A stretch of 64,000 bases of DNA from Rossellomorea aquimaris TF-12 (lineage in GTDB: Bacteria; Bacillota; Bacilli; Bacillales; Bacillaceae_B). This document shows positions 27,050 through 36,665 of this stretch, in pieces; position 1 is the first letter of the stretch; every line of letters starts with the position of its first letter. The stretch is from contig NZ_LQXM01000029.1 of assembly GCF_001648555.1 (NCBI RefSeq), forward strand, positions 124,001-188,000, read 5' to 3'. A program made the position numbers and the translations under genes. The notes under the pieces are model-generated. The model searched no databases. It saw only the letters and a program-made list of their open reading frames with translations, and was not told the DNA's origin.

Positions 27050-27583
27050 ATGACTCTTTCGGGAATAGTCATAGCAGAGTTCGATGAGGAATGGACTGTG
27101 AAATTTCAATTAATAAAGCAAGTCTTAAACAGCTCATTAAATGATTTAATTATTGGCATTGAGCACGTAGGTAGTACTTCAGTACAAGGGCTTGGGGGAA
27201 AACCAATATTGGATATAGACATTGTAATAGAAAATTATGATGGTTTCCCTCAAGTTGTTAAAGAGCTGGAACTAATAGGCTACTATCACCAAAAAGAATG
27301 GAGCTTTCAAGGTAGAGAGGCATTCGGGAGAAAGGATAACACTACTCCTTGGGATGGGAAAGGTACACAGTGGGTGGAACATCACCTTTACGTCTGTAAC
27401 AAATACAGTAAAGAACTTGCAAGACACATAGCCTTTAGAGATTATTTGCGAAGTAATCCACAAGCAATCAGTGAGTATGAAACAATAAAAATGAAATTAG
27501 TAAATACAGCAAAAGAAAGGACTTCTTATACTGAAGGTAAAAGTGAATTTATAAATAATGTATTACGTAAATTAATGGATTAA
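27050..27583 (+). CDS. GrpB/UPF0157 nucleotidyltransferase-like protein
   Basis: A 177-residue protein of the GrpB family. The motif IEHVGSTSVQGLGGKPILDIDIVI is the nucleotidyltransferase core: GSTS plus the DxD metal ligands. Further conserved pieces are TQWVEHHLYVC and FRDYLRSNP. It is probably a nucleotidyl transferase of unknown target; in some strains such domains are fused to dephospho-CoA kinase. The ATG lies behind GGTGGAGG. It is an accessory gene flanked by small genes. Confidence 0.85.
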   Translation: MTLSGIVIAEFDEEWTVKFQLIKQVLNSSLNDLIIGIEHVGSTSVQGLGGKPILDIDIVIENYDGFPQVVKELELIGYYHQKEWSFQGREAFGRKDNTTPWDGKGTQWVEHHLYVCNKYSKELARHIAFRDYLRSNPQAISEYETIKMKLVNTAKERTSYTEGKSEFINNVLRKLMD

Positions 27584-27803
27584 TACAAGGTTACTTTTCT
27601 CTTACTGATTAAAGGGGAACGGTTATTTTTTTCCTGAAATCAAATTGTCGATTCTTCACTGATTAGTTCACGGCAAGTAATTTCCATGTGTGATGTATTA
27701 CCTACTTAGGCCATTAAAGGCTTCTTTTTTTGTTCAAAAAAATTTTTATTGTAACTTTTGATTAAGTAAAGAGTCATTAATTATTGAGGGAGAGGGGGAT
27801 GAA

Positions 27804-28301
27804 ATGGCGGATCCGTTCAGTCAATTGTACGAAACGTATAAAAAGGATATTTTCTCATACTTATTAAAAAACACCAGAAACCCCCATATAGCAGAAGAAT
27901 TGACTCATGATACATTCACTAAAGCCTTCAAATCACTTAAGAAATTCCGTGGGGAAAGCTCTTTGAAAAGTTGGTTGTTTACGATTGCCAGGAATACATA
28001 TTTAAGCTATTACAAGAAAAATTCAACAAGGTTTGAATTAAGCCATGAACTTATTGATGAGCAATGGATGGGTAAGGGCGATGATTATAAGTCATTAGAG
28101 GAACAAGATAGTATTTCAGCCATTTTATCAAAGCTCTCTGAAAAGGAAAGAACGTTTCTCCTGCTAAGAGATCAACAGGGGATGTCGTATAGGGAAATTG
28201 CAAAAATAACAGACGACACAGAAGGGGCAGTTAAGGTCGGGATTTATAGAGCGAGGAAGAAGTTCAGAGAAAAATATAATAAAGAGTTTGGAGGTGTGTG
28301 A
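27804..28301 (+). CDS. ECF-type RNA polymerase sigma factor
   Basis: A 165-residue sigma-70-family factor of the extracytoplasmic type. Region 2 spans about residues 1-70 (FSQLYETYKKDIFSYLLKN with the AEELTHDTFTKAFKSL helix), and region 4 about 110-160, with MSYREIAKITDDTEGAVKVGIYRARKKF as its helix-turn-helix. It ends in the overlap TGATG with the anti-sigma gene, so the two are co-translated. The ATG is preceded by GAGGGAGAGGGGGATGAA. The target genes cannot be read, but the operon itself is the usual one. Confidence 0.9.
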   Translation: MADPFSQLYETYKKDIFSYLLKNTRNPHIAEELTHDTFTKAFKSLKKFRGESSLKSWLFTIARNTYLSYYKKNSTRFELSHELIDEQWMGKGDDYKSLEEQDSISAILSKLSEKERTFLLLRDQQGMSYREIAKITDDTEGAVKVGIYRARKKFREKYNKEFGGV

Positions 28302-29809
28302 TGTTGAAATATTCATGTGAACTTGTTCAGGATCTATATCCACTTTACGAAGCTGGTGATCTCAGCCCTTCGGTAAAAGAAGAAGTAGAAAAGCATTTAC
28401 AAGAATGTGAAAAATGCAAATCAATTTATATGTCGGGTATAGGATTTAATGATGGTATTTCATTAAACGAAATAGAGTCCACAATTCCTGAATCTTTGGA
28501 TAACCGCATACGTTTATCGATGAAGTTGAGAAGGATGAGAATTTACCTTATGGTACTAATTAGCGTACTCGTATTAATCATTGTGAATGTATATCAAAAT
28601 CATCGCTATGAAGTGTCTTCTGCGTATCAAAATGTATACAGCGGAGCTGAAGAACTTAATCATATCATTCATTCTGTTCCTGAAACGTCCGTGGAAGAGC
28701 TGAGTTTCTTAAAAGACATGTATTCTGAAGGAATGTATGAAGGAGTCGGGAAATTAACCGATTCCTTGAATTGGTTTGAAGAAATAAAGCTTAAAGGTTC
28801 CACTTTATTTATTGAACAACAATCCTTTTATACAACACTGGATAACCTGTATTTAAGGAAAACGGATGGTAGATGGGATGATGTCGACCAAAAGACACAT
28901 GACTTATTGATTCAATATGCGGAAGAATATATGCATGAAGTGGAAGAAGACTACGAGAAGTTTAACCACGGTTCCAGGTCCTATTTTGAAACTGTAGATG
29001 TGGAGGGCCTTAGTAGTCCCTTAGAAGAAATCAACGGGATTACTTACACTTACAATCGGTTTCACAAGCTACCATCTCAAGTTCAACCATTAGAAGAGAA
29101 TGAATTGAAAAAGAGGATTGCCTTTGTAACTCAAGCTGATATTGAAGATGTAGCTTTAGAAAAGGGTCAAGAATATAGTTATAGATTTAATGTGAAGAAT
29201 AAGAGTATAAGTGGAGAGGTGGATGCCTTTTCAGGTTATCCGACAGATTTAGATTACATTACTTCTCCACAAACAGAGGGGGAGCTTTTAAAAGTTGATC
29301 AGGTTCAAGAGAAAGTAACCCCATTACTAAAGAGGATTTATGGGAAAGAAAGGCAGTTTTTCGTCGAATACCTCGGTGAAAATGTGAACTATTCTAGTAA
29401 CATTGATGATAAGTACTACACATTTGGATTTATGCCTATGTTTAAATCATTGCCTGTATACGCGTTTTCTGACAATACTAACATGATATATTTCGATGCA
29501 AGATCTGGAGAATTTATGATGATGAATAGTCTTGATGTTATACCGTTATCGTTAAATTTTGATACAAATGTTATCGGAAATATTTCACCAGAAGACGGTT
29601 TAAAGGAATTAAACAAAAAAGTAGAGATTGAAGATAAAAAGCTGGCAGAAAAACGACAATATACATTTATGGATACATTTGTGATCTATTCTTCAACCTC
29701 AGGCGGACTTGTCCCTGTTCATGCTTATGGACTAAGTGATCATGATTGGACTTGGAGGTATATCAATATCGAAACTGGGAAAGAAGAGCTACTCTATTTT
29801 GAACACTGA
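28301..29809 (+). CDS. Zinc-binding anti-sigma factor with large outer domain
   Basis: A 502-residue membrane protein. The N-terminus has the zf-HC2 element HLQECEKC (H-x3-C-x2-C) that binds the sigma factor in the cytosol. One membrane helix (YLMVLISVLVLIIVNVY, about residues 84-100) is followed by about 400 outer residues that hold PepSY-like repeats and no obvious catalytic motif. It should restrain the sigma factor from the gene before until a surface signal is sensed. The start is ATG 28301, six bases behind GGAGG and overlapping the sigma stop. The outer part is unusually long for a simple anti-sigma factor. Confidence 0.85.
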   Translation: MLKYSCELVQDLYPLYEAGDLSPSVKEEVEKHLQECEKCKSIYMSGIGFNDGISLNEIESTIPESLDNRIRLSMKLRRMRIYLMVLISVLVLIIVNVYQNHRYEVSSAYQNVYSGAEELNHIIHSVPETSVEELSFLKDMYSEGMYEGVGKLTDSLNWFEEIKLKGSTLFIEQQSFYTTLDNLYLRKTDGRWDDVDQKTHDLLIQYAEEYMHEVEEDYEKFNHGSRSYFETVDVEGLSSPLEEINGITYTYNRFHKLPSQVQPLEENELKKRIAFVTQADIEDVALEKGQEYSYRFNVKNKSISGEVDAFSGYPTDLDYITSPQTEGELLKVDQVQEKVTPLLKRIYGKERQFFVEYLGENVNYSSNIDDKYYTFGFMPMFKSLPVYAFSDNTNMIYFDARSGEFMMMNSLDVIPLSLNFDTNVIGNISPEDGLKELNKKVEIEDKKLAEKRQYTFMDTFVIYSSTSGGLVPVHAYGLSDHDWTWRYINIETGKEELLYFEH

Positions 29810-29872
29810 ATTCTTTATTGAACAGTGAAAACAATACGTTATTTGAAGTAAAACTGTATAATAATAAATTAA

Positions 29873-29905
29873 GAGGTTTTGACGTGATGTCGAAACCTTT
29901 TTTTG
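29873..29905 (+). terminator. Terminator of the sigma/anti-sigma operon
   Basis: AGGTTTtGAC pairs with GTCgAAACCT, followed by six or seven T's. Confidence 0.85.
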
Positions 29906-30060
29906 GTATTTTGGAGGAATTTTACATTAATTGTCGAAATATTTACTAGTTGTCGGATGATTTATATTTATTTAAGATTTTTGGAATGTATGAAAGTAAT
30001 TTACCACTAAATGAAACTATTTTGGATAAATATCTACTAGGATAAAAAGGTTGGTGTAGA

Positions 30061-30813
30061 ATGATAGAATATTTTATAGATGGATCAACTAAAAACAACA
30101 TGATTGGTGCAGGGGTTGTAAAGGTCAATGAATTCGGCTTTATTGAAAAGTACCACTTCAATGTAGAGCACCAAAAGCCTTCTTCACATATTGCTGAGGG
30201 CTACTCTCTTGAAAAAGCTTTAGAAATGATATTGGAGAAAGATGTAGATAGCAATGAATTAATTAATATTTACACTGATAATCAAAATTTACATCGCGCA
30301 TTGGTATATAACGAAAACACAGATTTCAATAGTAGTGATTTTTTTGCTAAGCAAGTGACCAATAATTATTATCATCATTTAAGAAAATTATACTTAAAAT
30401 TAATTTCAAGATACACCAATTCACCAATTTATCATTGTAATAAAACAAAAGAATCTAGACCGAAAATCAAAATATATTTTAAAGATTCACTCGAAGATAA
30501 GAGGTATTTACAGGATGCTCATCTCTTAAGCAGGGAGTATATAAATGAAGAAGTGAATTCCCTGAATGCACAATTAAAAGCAATTAGAAAAAACAATAAG
30601 TGGTATATACATAAAGATAATAAAGGTGTTATTGCTGTAAACAAAAGACCATTAATTGCTTTATCAATGGCATTAGAAACGATTGATAACAATATTAAAG
30701 ATATTAAGTTGTGTGAAAAACTACAAACACTTATCAAAACTACTAATAAAAATAAACTTTCCAGTGGTTCAATGAAATCAGCAGTAAAAATAATAGAAAA
30801 GCATATTAATTAA
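30061..30813 (+). CDS. RNase H-fold protein of unknown role
   Basis: A 250-residue protein whose first 160 residues follow an RNase H pattern. The acidic residues fall where the catalytic D-E-D-D set would be: Asp7 in YFIDGST, Glu46 in SHIAEGYSL, Asp73 in IYTDNQNL and Asp152 in YLQDAHLLSREY. A long basic region separates the last two. The rest (about 160-250) is a Lys-rich helical domain with no recognised match. It may cleave RNA in an RNA-DNA hybrid, but this is inference. The ATG is weakly preceded by AAAAAGGTTGG. It is monocistronic with its own terminator. Confidence 0.6.
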   Translation: MIEYFIDGSTKNNMIGAGVVKVNEFGFIEKYHFNVEHQKPSSHIAEGYSLEKALEMILEKDVDSNELINIYTDNQNLHRALVYNENTDFNSSDFFAKQVTNNYYHHLRKLYLKLISRYTNSPIYHCNKTKESRPKIKIYFKDSLEDKRYLQDAHLLSREYINEEVNSLNAQLKAIRKNNKWYIHKDNKGVIAVNKRPLIALSMALETIDNNIKDIKLCEKLQTLIKTTNKNKLSSGSMKSAVKIIEKHIN

Positions 30814-30842
30814 GTGTGAATTTATTTATATTCTCATACAAT

Positions 30843-30875
30843 CCGTACCAATGTTAGCTCTGGTACGGTTTTTAT
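30843..30875 (+). terminator. Terminator
   Basis: CCGTACCA pairs with TGGTACGG, followed by TTTTTATT. Confidence 0.88.
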
Positions 30876-30989
30876 TTAACCAATTTCATTGTATGAACGG
30901 TTATGGAATGTAAGCAATAAATTACCACCGCCTGACCTCCACCTTATTTGTTACAATTTATATGGTATTATTACGGAGGTTAGTGATAA

Positions 30990-32159
30990 ATGAAGAAAAA
31001 AGTTCAGATTCTATTTATGATTTCTATCATCTTTGTAGGCGGTTTTACAGCAGGAACTTTATTTGCAAAAAATAGTGCTAACTATGAGTCTGCAAAAATG
31101 GTAAAAACTGCAGAACAATCAACTAAAAAACCTTTTCAAAAAAACTTTCCTGAATTATCAGAAGCCCCATCAAAGGTGCTGATTGGCTACGTCCAGGATT
31201 ATCGTGATCCAGATGCTATTGATTATTCAAAATTAACACATGTTATCTTTTCCTTTGTCCATCCTGAAAAAGATGGAAGTCTTTCTTTTAATGGTGAGGC
31301 TGCGTCAAGTAATTTGCGACGTATGGTTTCCAATGCACAGAAACATGATGCAAAAGCGTTTTTGGCAGTAGGAGGTTGGTTCCATATAAATGGTGGGGAA
31401 TCCTATGAATATTTTAAATCAGCTATAGAAAGCCTATCTTCTAGGGAAAAGCTTGTGAAAGAGCTTGTTAGCGTAGCTGAAAGGGAAAATCTTGATGGAA
31501 TTGATGTTGATTTTGAGCATCCCCGTTCTAAGAAAGATGCCCAGTATCTTGCCGCTTTTATAAATGATTTGAGTAATAAGCTTCATGCTGCGAATAAAGA
31601 GCTTTCAGTTGCGGTTCATTCGAAGATTCATAGTGTTACAGGCACTGTGACTGACTTTGTCGTTTACGATCCTTCCATGTTTAAGCAAGTAGATTTTGTT
31701 AATATCATGGCTTATGACGGACAGTGGGATGGCGGTTATAACGCGGCAAACTTATCCCCGTTTCCTTTTACAAAGAAAATTGTAAACTATTGGTCGTATC
31801 TCTTTGATGCTCATAGTATTTCAAGAGATAAACTGGTACTTGGAGTTCCCTTATATGGGCAGCCTGAAAATCCAGCAATTAAGCAGGTGTCCTATGAAGC
31901 TATAATTAATAACCGAAATCCGGAATATGCAGTCAAAGACAAGATAAGTATGAATGGTACAACATACTACTATAATGGTGAAGAAACGATGGAAAAGAAA
32001 ACAAAACTGGCTTTAACCAACAGATTTGGAGGTATGATGATCTGGGAGGTTGGCCTGGATGCAAAAGGACCTTACAGCCTTTCAGGAGCGATTGCTCAAG
32101 CACTTGATAACGCAAAAACAAAACCTGAAAAGTACTATTCAGTTAAAAGTTCTGATTAA
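30990..32159 (+). CDS. Secreted glycoside hydrolase family 18 enzyme
   Basis: A 389-residue protein. A signal sequence (MKKKVQILFMISIIFVGGFTAGTLFA) is followed by a GH18 TIM barrel starting LIGYVQDYR. The catalytic DGxDxDxE motif is Asp169 to Glu176 (DGIDVDFE), with the substrate Asp-Tyr region at NIMAYDGQWD and a late Trp in MMIWEVGLD. It hydrolyses chitin-like or peptidoglycan-like N-acetylglucosamine polymers outside the cell. There is no chitin-binding or LysM domain. The ATG follows ACGGAGG. Confidence 0.9.
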   Translation: MKKKVQILFMISIIFVGGFTAGTLFAKNSANYESAKMVKTAEQSTKKPFQKNFPELSEAPSKVLIGYVQDYRDPDAIDYSKLTHVIFSFVHPEKDGSLSFNGEAASSNLRRMVSNAQKHDAKAFLAVGGWFHINGGESYEYFKSAIESLSSREKLVKELVSVAERENLDGIDVDFEHPRSKKDAQYLAAFINDLSNKLHAANKELSVAVHSKIHSVTGTVTDFVVYDPSMFKQVDFVNIMAYDGQWDGGYNAANLSPFPFTKKIVNYWSYLFDAHSISRDKLVLGVPLYGQPENPAIKQVSYEAIINNRNPEYAVKDKISMNGTTYYYNGEETMEKKTKLALTNRFGGMMIWEVGLDAKGPYSLSGAIAQALDNAKTKPEKYYSVKSSD

Positions 32160-32408
32160 CTGTTTGGCCTGACCATATTATCTTGTATCCCCTCCTTTTT
32201 TGTGAATTTGGAAAAAGGGGGGATAAATAATTGTTACATTAAGAAAATCAAGGTGATTCATACGGAGTCACCTCAGGTTGAGAAAAGCCGGTAATCTTCG
32301 AGATTACTGGCTTTGTTGTTGGAGAGACTGAGCTGAAACGATGTAATTGTATTATAAGGAGATTTGGGGCAAAAGGGACGGGTACATAAAAGGAGTCTCT
32401 TTTCCTTA

Positions 32409-34529
32409 TTAACACACCGCCACCTGATTCCGTCCATTTCGTTTCGCTCTATACAGTTGCTCATCTGCTAACTGAATCATCTCGTCAATCGTGAGTAAGC
32501 TGAATGGGTGGCTGCTATAGAACCCAATACTCACCGTTAAATAAATGGAAGCTCCGCTATCAAGATGTAAACCTTCACGTCGAAATGCTTCTAGTAAGAG
32601 ATCGGCCCATTCCAAAGCGTGGTCTTGATTGGTTTTTTCTAAGAATACGATGAATTCTTCTCCGCCGAATCGTCCCACAATTCCTAATCCCATTAGGACC
32701 TTCTTGATGAGATTTCCTGCAAACACAATTGCCTGGTCTCCGATTAAATGACCATATGTATCATTGATTCTCTTAAAGTGATCGATATCAATCAACAAGA
32801 GAGAAGCGGGTTCGCTCTCTATATACAACTCGGTTGCTTTCTCCAGGAAGTATCTCCGGTTTAACATTTTCGTTAAGTGATCATGCATAGCAGAACTCTT
32901 GAGCGATTGGAAGTCGTCTTTCTGAACGATTAATGCTGTGAACTGTTCAATGAATGCTGGGAGGAAGCTTTCCATTAATGAAAGATCGGCTTCTTCCAGA
33001 GGACTCCAGATTACGAACCTTCCAGTGTGTGATTGACATGAAATGGGGACAGTTAACGTAGAATCGTCCAGGATGTTAAAACCTGGAGAGCACCCATCCT
33101 GTATAGAGACATACTGCTCTACATAGAACTTCTCTAATTCGGCTGGCAAATTCACGCTCGAAATCACTCTCCACTTGTTGCCATCCTTAGATAGGTAAAA
33201 GCCTTTCTCAAAATGGGTGATTTCCATCAAACACGTTATCCCTTGTTTTGATAATGGTTCCAGCTCGTCCATGACTGACATCTGTTTGAAAGCATTTTGC
33301 AGCAGGGTTTGGGCATAATATTTTTTGGTTTCATGCTCTTTTTCCTTTCTCATCCTCTTGATTTTATCAGCCAGACCGAGAGAAAGCACCAATACTTCTA
33401 CTACGGCTCCTACCTTAGGAGCAAATAATGTCAGGTTCGTTAGGGGAACTATTTTGAAAGCTGCCAAAATGTTGAGAAGAACTCCTATAAAGAGGAGAGC
33501 CCAAGCCGAAAGATAGAACTTTGCTTCTCTTGTTCTTAGTCTGACCTTAATGGCAATCGCTATCAGAAATAGTACGAATATCGTAGCCATGACAGTGCTG
33601 ATCATGGTCATCGTACCAATCTTGAGGAAAAAGGGAAGAACCAAGCATAGTGCACAAAGCGTATTAAAGATTGTGACAATCTTATTGAGAACTGGAGCAT
33701 TTATTTTTAGCTGTAAGAAATATTTTGCGAATAGAAGAGCGAACAGGGATGACCATATGATAAAGAAGGAATTCGATCTAAGGGCCCACCAGGGAAAATT
33801 CCCCCACACAAACTGAAAGGCAACTCCATCCCAGATTGCCTGCATCATCGTAAATCCAGACACAAATAGTATGTAATATAGGTAGCTTTTCTCCTTAAGA
33901 GAGAAGAACAAGAACGTATTATAAATTATCATGGCAAACATGATACCGTAGAAGATGCCGAGGATCGATTGATTCATATAATTGGCTTCCGAGAATGCAA
34001 TAGGTTCCCAGAGAGATACTGGTGCTTGAAAGAAACTATCGGTCTCAATTTTCAAAAAATGGGCCGTGGAAGCTTTCGGCTGAAGATGCAGTGTGAAAAC
34101 TAGATTACGATGTTTGTAGTTTCTTATATCAAATGGATAGCGATAACCGATTGTATCCTCTTCCACAAGTCGATCATCCTTGAGTGTGTACAATGTCACC
34201 GAGCTTAGGTGGGGCTTCTTGATTTCAAGGAGAAGCTTTCTTGAATCAACAGAGGCATTGGTCAGATCCATTTTCAGCCAATAGATTGTACCTGAGATAT
34301 CGCCTGATGGATTCGTATTGGATAATGGAACAAATTCATAACTCTTTTGTAGGATTTGTTCTTCGGTTAACCCATCCTGATCGAAAAACACCTCTAACCT
34401 GTTGGACAGATCCAATTCTTCCATGTTTTCAGGAATGATGATCTTGTCCTTTGCATTTGCAGGAAGAACTGGTGCAAATATCATGGTAATAGTAACTGCT
34501 AAGAATAGCAGGGTAGTGTATTTTTTCAT
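32409..34529 (-). CDS. 7TM-DISM sensor diguanylate cyclase
   Basis: A 706-residue membrane signalling protein. A signal sequence is followed by an extracellular 7TMR-DISMED2 domain (about 35-160), a 7TM-DISM membrane bundle (about 180-400), a coiled linker with a GAF-like stretch (about 420-540), and a C-terminal GGDEF domain. That domain keeps LLIDIDHFKRINDTYGH and an intact GGEEF active site, so it should make cyclic di-GMP. No EAL domain is present. The start is ATG 34529 behind AGGAGC; the longer frame to 34622 lacks such a signal. It is clearly more GC-rich than its neighbours. Confidence 0.9.
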   Translation of the reverse strand: MKKYTTLLFLAVTITMIFAPVLPANAKDKIIIPENMEELDLSNRLEVFFDQDGLTEEQILQKSYEFVPLSNTNPSGDISGTIYWLKMDLTNASVDSRKLLLEIKKPHLSSVTLYTLKDDRLVEEDTIGYRYPFDIRNYKHRNLVFTLHLQPKASTAHFLKIETDSFFQAPVSLWEPIAFSEANYMNQSILGIFYGIMFAMIIYNTFLFFSLKEKSYLYYILFVSGFTMMQAIWDGVAFQFVWGNFPWWALRSNSFFIIWSSLFALLFAKYFLQLKINAPVLNKIVTIFNTLCALCLVLPFFLKIGTMTMISTVMATIFVLFLIAIAIKVRLRTREAKFYLSAWALLFIGVLLNILAAFKIVPLTNLTLFAPKVGAVVEVLVLSLGLADKIKRMRKEKEHETKKYYAQTLLQNAFKQMSVMDELEPLSKQGITCLMEITHFEKGFYLSKDGNKWRVISSVNLPAELEKFYVEQYVSIQDGCSPGFNILDDSTLTVPISCQSHTGRFVIWSPLEEADLSLMESFLPAFIEQFTALIVQKDDFQSLKSSAMHDHLTKMLNRRYFLEKATELYIESEPASLLLIDIDHFKRINDTYGHLIGDQAIVFAGNLIKKVLMGLGIVGRFGGEEFIVFLEKTNQDHALEWADLLLEAFRREGLHLDSGASIYLTVSIGFYSSHPFSLLTIDEMIQLADEQLYRAKRNGRNQVAVC

Positions 34530-34669
34530 AAAAAAGCTCCTAATTTTACTTAATACTGTATGATTATAGCACAGACTTTTTATGAGAAAATTGAAAAAAG
34601 GAGAAAAAAATAATAAATTCACAAACTTTATTCCAAGGCTGATTGAAATGTTCCGTCATGATAGATAAA

Positions 34670-34696
34670 AAAACACCCATCCGATTCCGGATGGGT
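34670..34696 (-). terminator. Terminator of the Cys/His-rich gene
   Basis: On the minus strand, ACCCATCCGG pairs with CGGATGGGT, followed by GTTTTTTT. Confidence 0.85.
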
Positions 34697-34716
34697 ACAT
34701 CAATACTCTTTATTAC

Positions 34717-35034
34717 TTAATATTCTCGTCTGCATTTATGACAATTGCACTTATGTTGATGATGCTGAATCTTTTGATGGCAGCCACAGTGGTGTTCACG
34801 CTTTTTAAAGCATCCGCAATCACTATGATGGTGAGTTTTTTTATGACATCCACAGTCATGTTTGTCCTTAATTTTAAAGCATCTCACTTCTGCATCAGAT
34901 TCTCTTCTTCCTTGTTTACCGCAATCTTCATAATCGCATGAACAGTGGGCGAACATCAAGTTGTCCCAAAAACGAAAACGTCGATGATGATCTGTTCTAT
35001 CTCTTTCACACCAATTAAAAAATGGGAACCACAT
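34717..35034 (-). CDS. Cys/His-rich small protein, coat-like
   Basis: A 105-residue protein with about 15 Cys and 15 His. The C-terminal half is built of repeated CGC or CNC pairs separated by K-rich and H-rich blocks, for example DCGCHKK, DCGCFKKREHHCGCHQK and KCNCHKC. An aromatic/basic N-terminal part (WFPFFNWCERDRTDHHRRF) precedes these. Such a composition suggests metal binding or disulfide cross-linking, as in spore coat or exosporium proteins; this is inference. The ATG at 35034 is nine bases behind GGGGGA. Confidence 0.65.
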   Translation of the reverse strand: MWFPFFNWCERDRTDHHRRFRFWDNLMFAHCSCDYEDCGKQGRRESDAEVRCFKIKDKHDCGCHKKTHHHSDCGCFKKREHHCGCHQKIQHHQHKCNCHKCRREY

Positions 35035-35484
35035 TTTAAATCCCCCAATCTTCTATAAAATTGTCGAAGGTAAACCTCGACTCTCTATATACTATGTAGC
35101 TTTGTCCAAGTCGATTGGGCAGAGGCCCCATTTTCTATGCGTTTTTATTAGAAAAAGAGAATTCAGATATTCATTATGACTTCAATAGAATACTATTAAT
35201 ATCCTAAGGGGTTTCTTAAAACGATTAAAGAGGATAATCGACTTTGTTCATTTGAAGCGCCATTTGGAGTTAATATAGTTTGAGGTTCAAGTTGGAATAG
35301 AAAGTAAAAGAGGGAGAATTTAATGCTTTTAAAGTAGTATCTATATATTTAGGTTGTCTTCGAAAACTTTGCTATGTGCATTTAGAGGAATTTATTGCCT
35401 TATATTACAAATTTTGAAATAATTAGAAAAAACGATTGGGAGAATTGTTTCTTCAATTTTTTCATTATCCAAAGGAGTGGGAAA

Positions 35485-36003
35485 ATGGTTAATTTACAAG
35501 CTAAATACTTGAAAAGGAAATATTTAAGCGTTCTTATTCTGACTTTGTTATTTGTATCTTCTAGTTGTTGGTCTTCGGAAGTTAAAAATGATCGATTGAC
35601 TGAGAACTCCATCAAGCAATTTATTTCAGAAAAAGGTCTAGAAGAACCCTTAGGAACAAATTTAATCAGTGACGATAGGGCAGTAGTAATATATATAGGG
35701 TATTTGTTTGAAGTATGGAAGAGAAACGATGATATACGAAGCAGAAAGGTTTCTTACACTAATAATAATGAAGTATCAATAGTAGGAAGTGCAGAAGGAA
35801 ATCCATACATAGCAATTACTATATTAGATGAAAAAATCTTAAAAAAAGCAGAAAGAGTCTCTATACATTTTGAAGATGGATATGAGTTGAGTAGAGAAAT
35901 AGAAGATAAGAAAGCCTTTGCAATTTCATATGATAAAAAACATAGTGAACAATATGTGGTTGAGTTTTATGATTCAAAGGGAGAGATTATATACTCAATA
36001 TAA
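35485..36003 (+). CDS. Putative exported or lipid-anchored protein
   Basis: A 172-residue protein. It begins with a basic stretch and a hydrophobic helix (YLKRKYLSVLILTLLFVSSSC) that ends in Ser-Ser-Ser-Cys, close to but not a perfect lipobox. The rest is a charged soluble domain I do not recognise, with an alternating strand pattern near RVSIHFEDGYELSREI. The start is ATG 35485 behind AAAGGAG; the longer frame from 35395 lacks one. The 450 bases upstream contain no gene and no clear promoter. Surface localisation is an inference. Confidence 0.6.
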   Translation: MVNLQAKYLKRKYLSVLILTLLFVSSSCWSSEVKNDRLTENSIKQFISEKGLEEPLGTNLISDDRAVVIYIGYLFEVWKRNDDIRSRKVSYTNNNEVSIVGSAEGNPYIAITILDEKILKKAERVSIHFEDGYELSREIEDKKAFAISYDKKHSEQYVVEFYDSKGEIIYSI

Positions 36004-36091
36004 TATTCTAGAGCTGGAAGAAAAGAAGATCTAATTGAAAGAAATGTCTTCAGTGAAGGAGTTTTTGATGAGCTTTCCTTATAATATAACA

Positions 36092-36116
36092 GGACGGATT
36101 TTGGACAAATCCGTCC
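36092..36116. other. Hairpin between convergent genes
   Basis: GGACGGATTT pairs perfectly with AAATCCGTCC around a 5-base loop. There is no clear U-run on either strand, so a terminator role is only likely by position. Confidence 0.5.
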
Positions 36117-36125
36117 CGACTTCAT

Positions 36126-36545
36126 CTACTTTTCATTTGGATAATCACAATATTCAATGATCGTTCCTTCCGTATCAGCTGGATTTAAATAGATCAGTCT
36201 TCTGCCATGCTTGTTGATTCGAAGACTATCAGGTAAAGTACGTATTCCCTTTTGTTCCAGCTCCTCTAAAGCGCGATCCAAGTTATCCACCCGATATGCG
36301 ATATGATGAACACCTTTTCCTTTTTGCTTGATAAACCGAGCGATAGGGGAAGTGACATTATTGGTTGGTGCCAGTAATTCTGTTCGGGCTTCATCCACCT
36401 CCATAATCGCAATTTCGCTCTCGACTCCCTTGGCATCACTTCTGTATCGGTCAATCAACTTCGCTCCAAGAACATCAGTATAGAACTGAATGGTATCTTC
36501 TAGGTTTCGAACAGCCACGCCGATATGGTCGATTGTCTTTTTCAT
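36126..36545 (-). CDS. Methylmalonyl-CoA epimerase-like VOC protein
   Basis: A 139-residue protein of the VOC superfamily in the methylmalonyl-CoA epimerase group. It begins KKTIDHIGVAVRNLEDTIQFY, has a LLAPTNNVTSPIARFI core, the GKGVHHIAYRVDNLD second metal-ligand motif and a final GTIIEYCD with Glu as last ligand. Usual action: (S)/(R)-methylmalonyl-CoA interconversion; related dioxygenases or isomerases are possible. The start is ATG 36545, seven bases behind AAGGAG; ATG 36551 overlaps that signal. No mutase or carboxylase genes are adjacent. Confidence 0.82.
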   Translation of the reverse strand: MKKTIDHIGVAVRNLEDTIQFYTDVLGAKLIDRYRSDAKGVESEIAIMEVDEARTELLAPTNNVTSPIARFIKQKGKGVHHIAYRVDNLDRALEELEQKGIRTLPDSLRINKHGRRLIYLNPADTEGTIIEYCDYPNEK

Positions 36546-36665
36546 GATCATTCTCCTTACTTAATGGGTGTGTTTATCTTAACATATCTTTTCTAAACAG
36601 AGAGAAGGAAAGACATTGAATCATTTTATCCCATAGTAAATAAAAGATTGTGAAAACTGTAATTT

